Positions 17,610 to 28,295 of a stretch of DNA of 53,216 bases are shown piece by piece. Numbering within the stretch: position 1 is the first letter of the stretch; the number at the start of each line of letters is the position of its first letter. The notes below the pieces were generated by a model, which was given only the letters and a program-made list of their open reading frames with translations, had not been told where the DNA came from and ran no database searches. Origin of the DNA: Arthrobacter sp. efr-133-R2A-120 (GTDB lineage: Bacteria; Actinomycetota; Actinomycetes; Actinomycetales; Micrococcaceae); contig NZ_JARVRF010000012.1 of assembly GCF_030209835.1 (NCBI RefSeq), positions 1-53,216 of the forward strand, in the 5' to 3' direction. The position numbers and the translations under genes were made by a program.

Positions 17610-17653
17610 AATCAAAAAGACCCTGGAACAGCTGTTCCAGGGTCTTTTTGATT
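17610..17653. terminator. Bidirectional terminator between DUF3043 and pyrD
   Basis: A perfect 22-bp palindrome whose left arm begins AATCAAAAAGACCCTGGAAC at 17610 and whose right arm runs 17632-17653. Each strand carries five T bases on the descending side of the stem (TCTTTTTG), the classical intrinsic-terminator shape in both directions. Confidence 0.92.
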
Positions 17654-17696
17654 GTCCGCACGTGGCGGTTCAGGTGCCCGGCCGTCGGCTCCCTGT

Positions 17697-18764
17697 TTAG
17701 CGGCGACGCTTCGCGAGGGCTCTGTTGATGCCGGCGGCCCAGAACGGACCTTCGTACAGGAACGCCGTATAGCCCTGCACGAGGGTTGCTCCGGCGTCGA
17801 GCCGCTCCTGGACGTCCGCGGCAGACTGCACACCGCCGACGGCGATGAGCACGAGCCCCTCCCCCACAGCGGCCTTCAGGCGGCGCAATACCTCGAGCGA
17901 ACGCTCCTTGAGCGGTGCACCGGAGAGTCCGCCGGCGCCGCACGCGTCCACTTTGCCCGGATCGGAAACCAGGCCTTCCCGGCCGATGGTGGTGTTTGTG
18001 GCAATGATCCCGTCGAGCTTGAGGTCCAAGGCGAGGCGGGCGACGTCGTCAATGTCTTCGTCACTCAGATCCGGTGCGATCTTGACGAGCAGCGGCACAT
18101 GGCGGCCGGCGGATTCGTCCGCGGCGTCGCCTACGGCGCGCAAGAGCGGGCGAAGTGTTTCGACGTTCTGGAGCAGGCGCAATCCCGGAGTGTTGGGCGA
18201 GCTGACGTTGACTACCAGGTAGTCGGCGGCGGGTGCCAGGCTGCGGGCGCTGACCAAGTAGTCCTCAACTGCGTCGTCGAGCTCGACAACCTTGGTCTTG
18301 CCGATGTTGACTCCGATCACGGGACGAACGCCTGAATGCGCCCGCTGCAACGCCGCCCGGGCGGCCTTGAGCCGCGGGGCCACGGCCGCCGCGCCGTCGT
18401 TGTTGAAGCCCATGCGGTTGATCACGGCCTTGTCCTCGATCAGGCGGAAAAGCCGTGGTTTCTCATTTCCGGGCTGTGCCTGGCCGGTGATCGTACCTAC
18501 CTCCACGTGGCCGAAGCCCAACTCAGCGAGGGCTTCGATTCCGTGGCCCTCTTTATCGAAACCGGCCGCAAGACCGAAGGGCGACGGAAACGTCAGCCCG
18601 AAAGCCTCCGTGCGCAGGGAGGGGTGCGGAGCCGTCATTTTGGCCAGAACGCGTCCTGCTCCTGAGCGGTGTGCAAAGCGGATCGCCTGGAAGCCGATCT
18701 TGTGGGCCTTTTCGGCATCCATCCAGGAGAAGGCCAACTTGAAGAATGTGGGGTAAACGCGCAT
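17697..18764 (-). CDS. pyrD: Dihydroorotate dehydrogenase (quinone), class 2
   Basis: Oxidises dihydroorotate to orotate in pyrimidine synthesis, passing electrons to membrane quinone. 355 residues with the amphipathic N-terminal helix of class 2 enzymes ([21 protein letters not shown]). FMN and substrate motifs include [38 protein letters not shown] with the catalytic Ser region, [13 protein letters not shown], and [26 protein letters not shown]. It stands alone, ending at the strong terminator. Confidence 0.95.
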   Translation of the reverse strand: MRVYPTFFKLAFSWMDAEKAHKIGFQAIRFAHRSGAGRVLAKMTAPHPSLRTEAFGLTFPSPFGLAAGFDKEGHGIEALAELGFGHVEVGTITGQAQPGNEKPRLFRLIEDKAVINRMGFNNDGAAAVAPRLKAARAALQRAHSGVRPVIGVNIGKTKVVELDDAVEDYLVSARSLAPAADYLVVNVSSPNTPGLRLLQNVETLRPLLRAVGDAADESAGRHVPLLVKIAPDLSDEDIDDVARLALDLKLDGIIATNTTIGREGLVSDPGKVDACGAGGLSGAPLKERSLEVLRRLKAAVGEGLVLIAVGGVQSAADVQERLDAGATLVQGYTAFLYEGPFWAAGINRALAKRRR

Positions 18765-18832
18765 GGTCCTAGTTTTCCGGTTTACGGGTCGCGCACCAAA
18801 CCAGGGCGGTTACCGGACGGTAGCATGTACCA

Positions 18833-20515
18833 ATGCCGAGCAATCCGCGTGATGGAGTTCACTCCAAGGCAACTATTGAAGCCGATGTCGTCATCATTGG
18901 GGCGGGACTGTCGGGACTGGTCGCCGCGGCCCAAGCCTACGCCGACGGCAAACGGGTTGCTGTCCTGGACCAGGAACCCTCCGCCTCCGTGGGCGGCCAG
19001 GCACATTGGTCTTTCGGCGGCTTGTTCCTGGTCGACTCTCCCGAGCAGCGGAGGCTGGGCGTCAGGGACAGCCCCGAGCTTGCCTTGAGCGACTGGCTGG
19101 CGTCCGCGGCTTTTGACCGGCCGGAAGACCACTGGGCCCGGCGGTGGGCGGAAGCCTACGTGGATTTTGCCGCCGGCGAGAAGCGCCGCTGGCTGAACTC
19201 CCTTGGCGTGCGGATCTTTCCACTCGTGCAGTGGGCCGAACGCGGCGGCTATGGTCCCCAAGGCCACGGCAACACGGTCCCGCGGTTCCACGTCACGTGG
19301 GGCACGGGACCCGGCGTCGTGCAACCGTTCCTGGCAAAAGTGAACGAGGGCGTGGCCCGCGGAAGGATATCCCTCCATTTCCGGCATCGCGCCACGGAAA
19401 TTACGACGACGGCGGGCCGCGTCACCGGGGTCGTCGGCGAGATCCTCGAGGCGTCCGGAGCCGGACGCGGCGAAGCATCGCCAAGGACCGTCGTCGGGCG
19501 CTTTGAGGCGACCGCAGGAGCGACCATCGTGACCACCGGCGGAATCGGCGGGAACCACACCATGGTGCGGAGGCAATGGCCGGACGGCCGTGCGCCGGAA
19601 CACATGCTGAGCGGTGTACCGGCATCCGTCGACGGCGAGTTCCTCGCCGCCGCTGCTGCCGCTGGTGGAAGGCTCATCAATGGCGACCGCATGTGGCACT
19701 ACCCCGAAGGCATCCACAACCACTCCCCCGTGTGGCCTTCGCACGGCATCCGTATACTGCCCGGTCCGTCGTCGCTGTGGATTGACGCGACAGGCCGGCA
19801 GTTGCCCGCCCCGCTCTTTCCGGGCTTCGATTCGTTGGGCGCCCTCCGCCATATCCTGGCGAGCGGACACGGACATTCGTGGTTCGTGTGCAACCGCACC
19901 ATCGCTCTGAAGGAATTCGCCCTGTCGGGGTCGGAACAGAACCCGGACCTCACCGGCAAGGACATCAGGCTCCTCGTTTCCAGGCTCAATCCCGGCAGCG
20001 ATTCTCCGTTGCGCCTCTTCCTGGACCGCGGCGTGGATTTCCTGCAAGCCGAAACGGCCGCGGAGCTCGCTGCGAAAATGAACTCGCTGACAGGCTCGGC
20101 CCTGATAGATCCTGCCCGGCTCGATTCACTCATCCACGATCGGGACCTGCAGGTGGCGAGCGGACTGGGCAAGGATCCGCAGCTCGCCGCGATCCGGGCG
20201 GCGCGGCGTTTCGCCACCGACAAGATCATGCGGGTGGCCCCTCCGCACCGGCTCACCGACCCGGAACACGGTCCGCTCCTGGCCGTTCGCCTCTCCGTCC
20301 TGACGCGCAAGAGCCTGGGCGGACTTCAAACGGACCTTCGTTCACGTGTGCTTGACGATTCCGGAACTCCCGTCCCCGGACTGTACGCGGCGGGCGAGGC
20401 CGCCGGCTTCGGCGGAGGAGGCATCCATGGATACCGGGCGTTGGAAGGAACCTTCCTTGGCGGGTGCCTGTTCTCCGGACGCGCAGCCGGGCGCGATGCC
20501 GCGGCGAGTGTCTAA
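18833..20515 (+). CDS. FAD-binding dehydrogenase (KstD/fumarate-reductase flavoprotein fold)
   Basis: 560 residues of the FAD_binding_2 family, in the group annotated as predicted oxidoreductase of unknown substrate (COG3573-like). The dinucleotide-binding GxGxxG is VVIIGAGLSGLVAAAQA near residue 22. The flavin-site HWSFGGLFLVDSPEQRRLG, the TTGGIGGN segment and the C-terminal GLYAAGEAAGFGGGGIHGYRALEGTFLGGCLFSGRAAG are typical. The substrate is unknown; ketosteroid or organic-acid dehydrogenation would fit the fold. It is followed nine bases later by two hydrolases, suggesting a joint catabolic or modification role. TAGCAT (18821-18826) precedes the ATG by exactly six bases. Confidence 0.85.
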   Translation: MPSNPRDGVHSKATIEADVVIIGAGLSGLVAAAQAYADGKRVAVLDQEPSASVGGQAHWSFGGLFLVDSPEQRRLGVRDSPELALSDWLASAAFDRPEDHWARRWAEAYVDFAAGEKRRWLNSLGVRIFPLVQWAERGGYGPQGHGNTVPRFHVTWGTGPGVVQPFLAKVNEGVARGRISLHFRHRATEITTTAGRVTGVVGEILEASGAGRGEASPRTVVGRFEATAGATIVTTGGIGGNHTMVRRQWPDGRAPEHMLSGVPASVDGEFLAAAAAAGGRLINGDRMWHYPEGIHNHSPVWPSHGIRILPGPSSLWIDATGRQLPAPLFPGFDSLGALRHILASGHGHSWFVCNRTIALKEFALSGSEQNPDLTGKDIRLLVSRLNPGSDSPLRLFLDRGVDFLQAETAAELAAKMNSLTGSALIDPARLDSLIHDRDLQVASGLGKDPQLAAIRAARRFATDKIMRVAPPHRLTDPEHGPLLAVRLSVLTRKSLGGLQTDLRSRVLDDSGTPVPGLYAAGEAAGFGGGGIHGYRALEGTFLGGCLFSGRAAGRDAAASV

Positions 20516-20524
20516 GCTGTTCCC

Positions 20525-21571
20525 ATGGAGTGGCAGACCGATATCCTCGGTGCGGACTTCGAAAGTTGCGCATTCGAGGCGGCCGGACCTGATGGAGTTG
20601 TCCGGCGCGCAACGCTGGTCCGCCATGTCCCGCGCCAAGGCGCGGACAGCCCCGGTGGTTTTCCCGCGCCGGCCAACCGTTCGGTCCTGTTCCTGCACGG
20701 ATGGAGCGACTACTTTTTCAACGTCGCCCTGGCGGAGTTTTGGACGGGTCAAGGCTTCCATTTCTACGCGTTGGACATGCACAACCACGGCCGCAGCCTG
20801 CAAGCGGACAGGCCTGGCGGTTACGTCGAGCACCTGAACGACTACGACGCCGAAATCAGCAAAGCCATCGATATGATCCGTTCCGCGGACCAGCGTAGTC
20901 AGGAGCCCGGCTCGTTGACCCTCATGGGGCATTCCACCGGGGGCCTCGTGGCCGCGTTGTGGGTCAGTGGCCACCCCGGCTCGGTCCAGTACCTCGTCCT
21001 GAATAGCCCGTGGCTTGAAATGCATGGAAGTTCCGTGGTCCGCCGTGCCGCGCAGACCATGGTGAAGCCCCTCGCACGGTTCCGGCCCACTACCATCCTG
21101 CGCTTGCCCGAACGCGGCTTCTATTTCCGCAGCATCAGCAGCTCGGCCGAAGGCGAATGGCTCGTCGACGAAAAATACCGCCCGCCTTTGGCCTTTCCCA
21201 TGCGGGCCGGTTGGCTCAGTGCGGTCCTCAGCGGCCACACGAGGGTAGCCCGGGGGCTGAGAATAGATATCCCGATCCTGGTTTTGATTTCCGGAGCGAG
21301 CGCCAACGGCATGGTCTGGCAAGAGTCCATGCGGCACTCGGACGCGGTCCTGGACGTCAACACCATGGCAGTCCGGGCCATGACCCTTGGCCGGACGGTC
21401 ACCCTGGAACGGGTGGACGGCGGCCTCCACGATGTCTTCCTGTCGGCCGGCCCGGTGCGCGCCGATGCCTATGACAGGCTTGCGCGTTGGATTCACGGAT
21501 ACATCACCAACGGGCCACGGACTGAACCTCCGGCGGGCCGTGAGCTGGGACAAGCGGGGGAAACGCCATGA
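20525..21571 (+). CDS. Alpha/beta hydrolase (serine lipase/aminopeptidase S33-like), copy 1
   Basis: 348 residues. The catalytic elements read as SVLFLHGWSDYFFNVALAEF (oxyanion region) and GHSTGG (nucleophile Ser elbow near residue 140). An Asp candidate lies after VLILISG-type strand text, and LHDVFLS holds the catalytic His near 305. No signal peptide is seen. Its ATG follows the flavoprotein stop by nine bases. It overlaps copy 2 by four bases (ATGA), so the two are co-translated. The substrate is unknown, with esterase or lysophospholipase-like activity most likely. Confidence 0.85.
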   Translation: MEWQTDILGADFESCAFEAAGPDGVVRRATLVRHVPRQGADSPGGFPAPANRSVLFLHGWSDYFFNVALAEFWTGQGFHFYALDMHNHGRSLQADRPGGYVEHLNDYDAEISKAIDMIRSADQRSQEPGSLTLMGHSTGGLVAALWVSGHPGSVQYLVLNSPWLEMHGSSVVRRAAQTMVKPLARFRPTTILRLPERGFYFRSISSSAEGEWLVDEKYRPPLAFPMRAGWLSAVLSGHTRVARGLRIDIPILVLISGASANGMVWQESMRHSDAVLDVNTMAVRAMTLGRTVTLERVDGGLHDVFLSAGPVRADAYDRLARWIHGYITNGPRTEPPAGRELGQAGETP

Positions 21572-22641
21572 CGACTGAACTCGGGGTGCCGGTCTGGCAA
21601 CACGACTTCCTGGGCGGCGGATTCGAGGCCTTGGAGCTGGAACTTCCACCGGACGAGGAGGGTCCCGTCTGCGCCACCCTCGTCCGACACATCCGCCAGG
21701 TGGCCGCACCGTCAGTGCCGCACGGGCTCCTGGATGCCTTGACGGCATTCACTCGACGGCGACGCCGGCACGACGTTCCCGTCACCCAGGGGCCGCCGAG
21801 GGTGGTGCTGTACATCCACGGCTGGGCGGACTACTTCATGCAGACGGAGCTGGCCGAGTTTCTCGGCGCCTCAGGATTCCATTTCTATGCCCTTGACCTG
21901 CGCAAGTTTGGGCGGAGCCTGCGGCCCGGTCAGACTCCCGGCTACACCACCGACCTCACGGTCTATGACGAAGACCTTGACGCCGCCCTGCGTACCATCC
22001 AGCAGGATGTTGCCGAGCTGACGGGTAGCGCGGAGGCACCCACCGTCCACCTCCTGGCCCACTCGCTCGGCGGCCTGATCGCGGCGCTGTGGGCCGACCG
22101 GAACCCCGGCCGCATTGCCACGCTGACGTTGAATTCGCCGTGGCTGGAGCTCCAGGGCAGCAGCCTGATCCGCAGCATGGCGATGCGTCTGGTGGAACCA
22201 TTTGCGCGTACCGACCCCAAACGACCCTTTCGTTTCCCTGAGATGCCGGCCTACTGGGAAAGCGTGAGCAACCTGGCCCACGGCGAATGGACCCTCGATC
22301 CGGAATGGAGGCCCCGGGCTTCCTTCCCGATCCGTGCAGGGTGGACAAAGGCAGTCCTCGCGGGGCACGCCGCCGTCGAACGCAAACTCAATATCGACGC
22401 CCCGGTGCTCGTGCTGCTTTCCGGCCGGACCCGGATCCAGGCCGAATGGACCGCGGAGCTCATGCGCGTCGACGCCGTGATCGACGTAGAGCAGACGGCC
22501 CGTCGGGCGCTGGGCCTTGGCCGCCGGACAGCGGTATTCCGCTATCCGGGCGCCCTTCACGATGTATTCCTGTCAAGGCGTACGATCCGACAGCAGGCCT
22601 ACCGGGACGTAGCTATCTGGTTGGCTTCCTACCCGGACTGA
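21568..22641 (+). CDS. Alpha/beta hydrolase, copy 2 (paralogue of the preceding gene)
   Basis: 357 residues, colinear with the preceding protein over almost its whole length. Shared blocks include WQxDFLGxxFEALELE-like openings, YIHGWADYFMQTELAEFLG, the DLRKFGRSLRPGQTPGY block, LAHSLGGLIAALWADR, LNSPWLELQGSS and LHDVFLS. The nucleophile elbow is AHSLGG here against GHSTGG in copy 1. It has an extra basic insert near residues 60-70 (FTRRRRRHDVP). The pair arose by tandem duplication followed by clear divergence, pointing to two related substrates. Confidence 0.85.
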   Translation: MTTELGVPVWQHDFLGGGFEALELELPPDEEGPVCATLVRHIRQVAAPSVPHGLLDALTAFTRRRRRHDVPVTQGPPRVVLYIHGWADYFMQTELAEFLGASGFHFYALDLRKFGRSLRPGQTPGYTTDLTVYDEDLDAALRTIQQDVAELTGSAEAPTVHLLAHSLGGLIAALWADRNPGRIATLTLNSPWLELQGSSLIRSMAMRLVEPFARTDPKRPFRFPEMPAYWESVSNLAHGEWTLDPEWRPRASFPIRAGWTKAVLAGHAAVERKLNIDAPVLVLLSGRTRIQAEWTAELMRVDAVIDVEQTARRALGLGRRTAVFRYPGALHDVFLSRRTIRQQAYRDVAIWLASYPD

Positions 22642-22679
22642 GCGGTTCGCAGCACCTGTGTGCTAATTCGGTGCCGGGG

Positions 22680-23498
22680 TCAGCGGGGTGCCGCCGCATC
22701 TACCGCGCCCCCGTAGCGGCGGTCCCGTTTGGCATAGATCTCGACGGCGTCCCACAAAGTCCTGCGGTCGACGTCGGGCCACAGCGTGTCCATGAAGACG
22801 AATTCCGCGTAGGCGGATTGCCACAAGAGGAAGTTCGAGAGCCGCTGCTCGCCGGAGCTTCGCAGGAACAGGTCCACATCCGGAAGGTCCGGTTCATCGA
22901 GGTACCTCTGGATGGTCTTCTCGGTGACGGAGCCGGGTTTCAGGCGGCCGTCGGCAACATCCTGGGCAATCGCGGCGACGGCATCGGCGATTTCGGCGCG
23001 GCCGCCGTAGTTGACACACATTGTCAAGGTGCAGGTGTCGTTGCCGCGCGTGAACTCCTCGGCGTCTTCCAGCTCCTTGATGACGGAGCCCCACAGCTTG
23101 GGCCTCCGTCCTGCCCAGCGGATCCGCACTCCCCATTCATCAAGCTGGTTGCGCTGCCGACGCAGCACATCCTTGTTAAATCCCATGAGGAAGCGCACTT
23201 CTTCAGGAGAACGGCGCCAGTTTTCGGTGGAGAATGCGTAGACACTGACGTACTTGATGCCCAGCTCGATCGCGCCTGCCATTACATCCAGTAGGGCCGG
23301 CTCCCCCGCTTTGTGACCTTCGATGCGCGGGAGGCCTCGTTGGTTCGCCCAGCGGCCGTTGCCGTCCATGACGATGGCCACGTGCCGCGGTATCAGTTCT
23401 GCAGGGATGGCCGGCGGCCTGGCGCCCGAGGGATGGTGGTAGGGGGGCCTCACCGGGGTGGTCCGCACCGTTGCCGTCTTCTTTTTTCCCAGTGCCAC
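22680..23498 (-). CDS. uppS: Isoprenyl (undecaprenyl-type) diphosphate synthase
   Basis: A cis-prenyltransferase that builds the lipid carrier for peptidoglycan and other wall polymers. 272 residues. The catalytic Asp lies in [20 protein letters not shown] (near residue 46), followed by [20 protein letters not shown] and the C-terminal [23 protein letters not shown]. The ~30-residue N-terminal extension ([19 protein letters not shown]) is usual for actinobacterial long-chain enzymes. It begins two bases after the recO stop, so the two form one operon. Confidence 0.95.
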   Translation of the reverse strand: MALGKKKTATVRTTPVRPPYHHPSGARPPAIPAELIPRHVAIVMDGNGRWANQRGLPRIEGHKAGEPALLDVMAGAIELGIKYVSVYAFSTENWRRSPEEVRFLMGFNKDVLRRQRNQLDEWGVRIRWAGRRPKLWGSVIKELEDAEEFTRGNDTCTLTMCVNYGGRAEIADAVAAIAQDVADGRLKPGSVTEKTIQRYLDEPDLPDVDLFLRSSGEQRLSNFLLWQSAYAEFVFMDTLWPDVDRRTLWDAVEIYAKRDRRYGGAVDAAAPR

Positions 23499-23500
23499 TT

Positions 23501-24271
23501 TCAGCTTCGCTCCACATGTTTGAGGGACTTCAATGCTCGTTCAAGATGCCATTGCAGGTAACTCGCCACCAATCCGGCGGCCTCGCGGCGGTGCAAGGAC
23601 TCGGACATATCGGCAACAGCCCAGTCCCCCGTCAGCAGCGCACCCAGTAAGACGACGGTCTCGGGTGCGGGTGCCGGCGAACCGGGCGGACGGCAGTCGT
23701 TGCAGATCATTCCACCCAAGGGAGCGGAGAAGGCTGAGTGCGGACCGCTCGCCCCGCAGCGGGCGCAATCCGTGAAACTGGGCGCCCAACCGCCGGTTGC
23801 CAAAGCACGGAGCAGGTAGGAATCGAGGATGAGTTCCGGAGGATGGTCGGAACGGCTCAACGCGGCAAGAGCCCCGACAAGCAGGTTGTATTGGGCGGTT
23901 CCCGAATCGGCGTCGGCGTCTGTCAGTTTTTCTGCCGTTTCCGTCATGGCGGCAGCGACCGTGTAGCGGGAGTAATCGGCAGCGATCGAGCTCCCGTAGG
24001 CTCCTTTGGCGACGGCCTGGGTGACGATGTCCAGGGTGCGGCCGGAAACGAGTTGCAGGTCGGCCACCATGAACGGCTCCAGCCTGGCCCCGAACCGGCT
24101 ACTGGTACGCCGTACGCCCTTGGCAACTGCCCTTACTTGTCCGTGGTGCTTTGTCAGCAAAGTGATGATGCGGTCCGCTTCGCCCAGCTTGTGGGTGCGC
24201 AGCACCACGGCATCGTCCCGATAGGAGCGCGCTGCAAACGACGAAGGATTGGCCACAGTTAATCTTCGCAC
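23501..24271 (-). CDS. recO: DNA repair protein RecO
   Basis: A RecFOR-pathway mediator that helps load RecA on single-stranded gaps. From GTG 24271 (or 24274) the protein is ~256 residues. The N-terminal OB-fold reads [40 protein letters not shown] four-cysteine zinc site, [11 protein letters not shown] then [10 protein letters not shown], lies near residues 175-200. GAGAAGG sits six to nine bases before the paired GTG codons. The frame is open further upstream, but that part looks non-coding and overlaps the leuA terminator. Confidence 0.93.
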   Translation of the reverse strand: MRRLTVANPSSFAARSYRDDAVVLRTHKLGEADRIITLLTKHHGQVRAVAKGVRRTSSRFGARLEPFMVADLQLVSGRTLDIVTQAVAKGAYGSSIAADYSRYTVAAAMTETAEKLTDADADSGTAQYNLLVGALAALSRSDHPPELILDSYLLRALATGGWAPSFTDCARCGASGPHSAFSAPLGGMICNDCRPPGSPAPAPETVVLLGALLTGDWAVADMSESLHRREAAGLVASYLQWHLERALKSLKHVERS

Positions 24272-24299
24272 CACGCCGGGCCTTCTCGGGTCCAGCGAA

Positions 24300-24333
24300 G
24301 CCGTGCGGCGCCGTGTTGACGGCGCCGCACGGC
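24300..24333 (-). terminator. Terminator of leuA
   Basis: A perfect 15-bp stem: GCCGTGCGGCGCCGT (24300-24314) and ACGGCGCCGCACGGC (24319-24333) with loop GTTG. It lies immediately after the leuA stop on the minus strand. Confidence 0.85.
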
Positions 24334-24339
24334 AAATGG

Positions 24340-26097
<1,758 letters not shown>

Positions 26098-26151
26098 TTA
26101 ATCTTGATGGAAGATTGGCCGGGCATAGCTAACTCCGCAGCGAGGGTTGGC

Positions 26152-26214
26152 CTAGCGAATGATCGCCTTCGAGGCCCCGCCGCGGCAGCTAAGGAGAAGC
26201 ATTCCTGCACGCAC
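26152..26214 (-). CDS. Putative leuA leader peptide (attenuator)
   Basis: A 20-codon frame, MRAGMLLLSCRGGASKAIIR, carries three consecutive leucine codons, CTT CTC CTT, and a stop at 26154-26152. GTG 26214 is the predicted first transcribed base from the promoter at 26221-26248, so it would be translated as a leaderless mRNA. GGCCT...AGGCC arms flank the end of the peptide, and AATCTT...AAGATT lies just before the leuA ribosome binding site. This is the expected plan of ribosome-mediated attenuation by leucine supply. No classical U-run terminator is seen. Confidence 0.5.
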   Translation of the reverse strand: MRAGMLLLSCRGGASKAIIR

Positions 26215-26220
26215 CATTTC

Positions 26221-26248
26221 ACAGTAACACGGGTGCGTATGATGACAA
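26221..26248 (-). promoter_or_regulatory. leuA promoter
   Basis: TTGTCA (26248-26243) as -35 and TACTGT (26226-26221) as -10, 16 bases apart on the minus strand. The predicted +1 is 26214, the first base of the leader-peptide GTG. Confidence 0.5.
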
Positions 26249-26329
26249 TGCAATACCAGAAGCAACGTCCACTATGCAGACGCGGGAACGGTGGTGAGCC
26301 GGTTCCGCTCGTCGTCCGAAGGAGTTCTT

Positions 26330-28282
26330 GTGCCACAGTCGGGGATCACACTGTCCAACATCGATGAAAGCGTTAGGCCGCAGGACGACCTCTACCAGCA
26401 CGTCAACGGGGCGTGGCTGAAGTCGACGGTCATCCCTGACGACCGCCCGCTTGAGGGAACGTTCACCGCGCTACGGGACGGCGCTGAACTCGCGGTCAAA
26501 GCGATCATCGAGGAGGCTGCCGCAAAGGGCGAGGATGCCAGCGGCATCGAACGCAAAGTAGGCGATCTCTACAACAGCTTCATGGACGAGGAAGCCACCG
26601 AGGCCAAGGGCATGGAGCCCATCCGGGCCCGGCTCGCCGAGGTCTTTGCCACAGCTTCGCCGGCCGAAGTGGTTGCCCTGACCGGGCGGCTGTTCCGCTC
26701 GGATGTTTCCGGCCTCTTCTCCATCTATCCTGCGCCCGACGCCGGGAACCCGGACCGGATCCTGTTGTACATCGGTCAGGGCGGCCTCGGCCTGCCCGAC
26801 GAGTCCTACTACCGTGACGAGAAGTTCGAAGGAATTGTCAGCGCCTACGCGAAATACGTCGCCAAGCTCTTCGGCCTGGCAGGCATTCCCGACGCCGACG
26901 GTGCCGCCGATCGTGTTGTCGCCCTTGAAAAGGCGCTTGCCTCGCACCACTGGGACAACGTCACCCTGCGCGATCCGCAGAAGACCTACAACCTCAAGAC
27001 CGCGGAGGAGGGCCGTGAGCTGTTCCCGTACCTTGACGCATGGTTCGATTCCGCCCGGGTTGAGGAAGACAAATTCACCGAGCTGGTGGTGAGCACTCCT
27101 GATTTCTTCACCGGCGCCTCCGCCCTTGTCGAGTCCGAGTCCCTTGGCACGTGGCAGGAGTGGCTGGCCCTGCGTGTCCTCAATGCCGCCGCCCCCTATC
27201 TTTCCTCGGCGTTCGTGGACGCAAACTTCGACTTCTATGGGACCACCCTGAGTGGCACTCCACAGAACAAGGACCGCTGGAAGCGCGGCGTCGCCGTCGT
27301 CGAAGCCGCCCTTGGCGAGGCGGTAGGCCAGATCTACGTGGAGCGCCACTTCCCCGAGGGGTACAAGGCCAGGATGCAGACGCTCGTCGCCAAACTGATC
27401 GAGGCTTATCGCGAGAGCATCACGGCGCTTGACTGGATGGGCGAGGACACCAAGGCCGAGGCGTTGAAAAAGCTTGAGGCCTTCCGGCCCAAGATTGGTT
27501 TCCCGGACAAGTGGATAGACTATTCCGCCGTCGACATCGACCCGGCCGATCTTCTGGGGAACGTCGAACGGGCCCACAACGCCGACGTCGACCGCCACCT
27601 CGATGAGGTCGGCAAGCCTGTCGATCTCGACAAGTGGCTCATGACCCCGCAGACCGTCAACGCGTACTACCACCCGATGTTGAACGAGATTGTCTTCCCT
27701 GCTGCGATCCTGCAACCACCCTTTTTCACGGCAGAGGCCGACGACGCGGTCAACTACGGAGGTATCGGCGCCATCATCGGCCATGAAATCGGCCACGGCT
27801 TCGACGACCAAGGCTCCCAGTTCGACGGAAGCGGTGCGCTGCGGAATTGGTGGAGCGAGGAAGACCGCAAGGCCTTCGAAGGACTTGCGGCGAAGCTCGT
27901 TGCCCAATTCGACGCCCTCGCCCCGTATGCCGCTCCGGAGCACAAGGTCAACGGGAAGCTCACGCTCGGCGAAAACATCGGCGATCTGGGCGGCCTGACC
28001 ATCGCCTACAAGGCCTACCTCCTGAGCCTTGACGGTGCTGAACCCCCTGTTCTCGAAGGCCTTAGCGGCCAGCAGCGCTTCTTCATGTCCTGGGCTGCCG
28101 GTTGGCGCCAGGTCATCCGTCCCGAGGAAGCCATCCGTCGCGTCGCCACGGACCCGCATTCCCCCAACGAGTTCCGGACCAATGCCATCGCCAAGAACCT
28201 GGACTCGTTCCACGAGGCGTTCACGGTGGAAGCCGGGGATGGGATGTGGCTGTCGCCCGAGGACCGAGTCAGTATCTGGTAG
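26330..28282 (+). CDS. M13-family zinc metallopeptidase (PepO/neprilysin-like)
   Basis: About 650 residues. It contains the long N-terminal M13 domain (from VRPQDDLYQHVNGAWLK), the zinc-binding HEIGH motif near residue 485 (IIGHEIGHGFDDQGSQFDG) and the third-ligand ENIGDLGGL near 547. The C-terminal NEFRTNAIAKNLDSFHEAF is typical of the family. No signal peptide or membrane anchor is visible, so it is probably cytoplasmic and degrades oligopeptides. GTG 26330 is chosen because AAGGAG (26319-26324) stands five bases upstream. It converges with the second LCP gene. Confidence 0.93.
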   Translation: MPQSGITLSNIDESVRPQDDLYQHVNGAWLKSTVIPDDRPLEGTFTALRDGAELAVKAIIEEAAAKGEDASGIERKVGDLYNSFMDEEATEAKGMEPIRARLAEVFATASPAEVVALTGRLFRSDVSGLFSIYPAPDAGNPDRILLYIGQGGLGLPDESYYRDEKFEGIVSAYAKYVAKLFGLAGIPDADGAADRVVALEKALASHHWDNVTLRDPQKTYNLKTAEEGRELFPYLDAWFDSARVEEDKFTELVVSTPDFFTGASALVESESLGTWQEWLALRVLNAAAPYLSSAFVDANFDFYGTTLSGTPQNKDRWKRGVAVVEAALGEAVGQIYVERHFPEGYKARMQTLVAKLIEAYRESITALDWMGEDTKAEALKKLEAFRPKIGFPDKWIDYSAVDIDPADLLGNVERAHNADVDRHLDEVGKPVDLDKWLMTPQTVNAYYHPMLNEIVFPAAILQPPFFTAEADDAVNYGGIGAIIGHEIGHGFDDQGSQFDGSGALRNWWSEEDRKAFEGLAAKLVAQFDALAPYAAPEHKVNGKLTLGENIGDLGGLTIAYKAYLLSLDGAEPPVLEGLSGQQRFFMSWAAGWRQVIRPEEAIRRVATDPHSPNEFRTNAIAKNLDSFHEAFTVEAGDGMWLSPEDRVSIW

Positions 28283-28295
28283 GCAGCGGCAACAG

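Noticed and set aside
20342..21748. 468-codon antisense frame over the flavoprotein and hydrolase 1
   Set aside because: Spans the boundary of two real genes and has no family resemblance.
26471..28213. 580-codon antisense frame over the M13 peptidase gene
   Set aside because: The sense frame has HEIGH and the full M13 pattern; the antisense product shows no domain or ribosome binding site.
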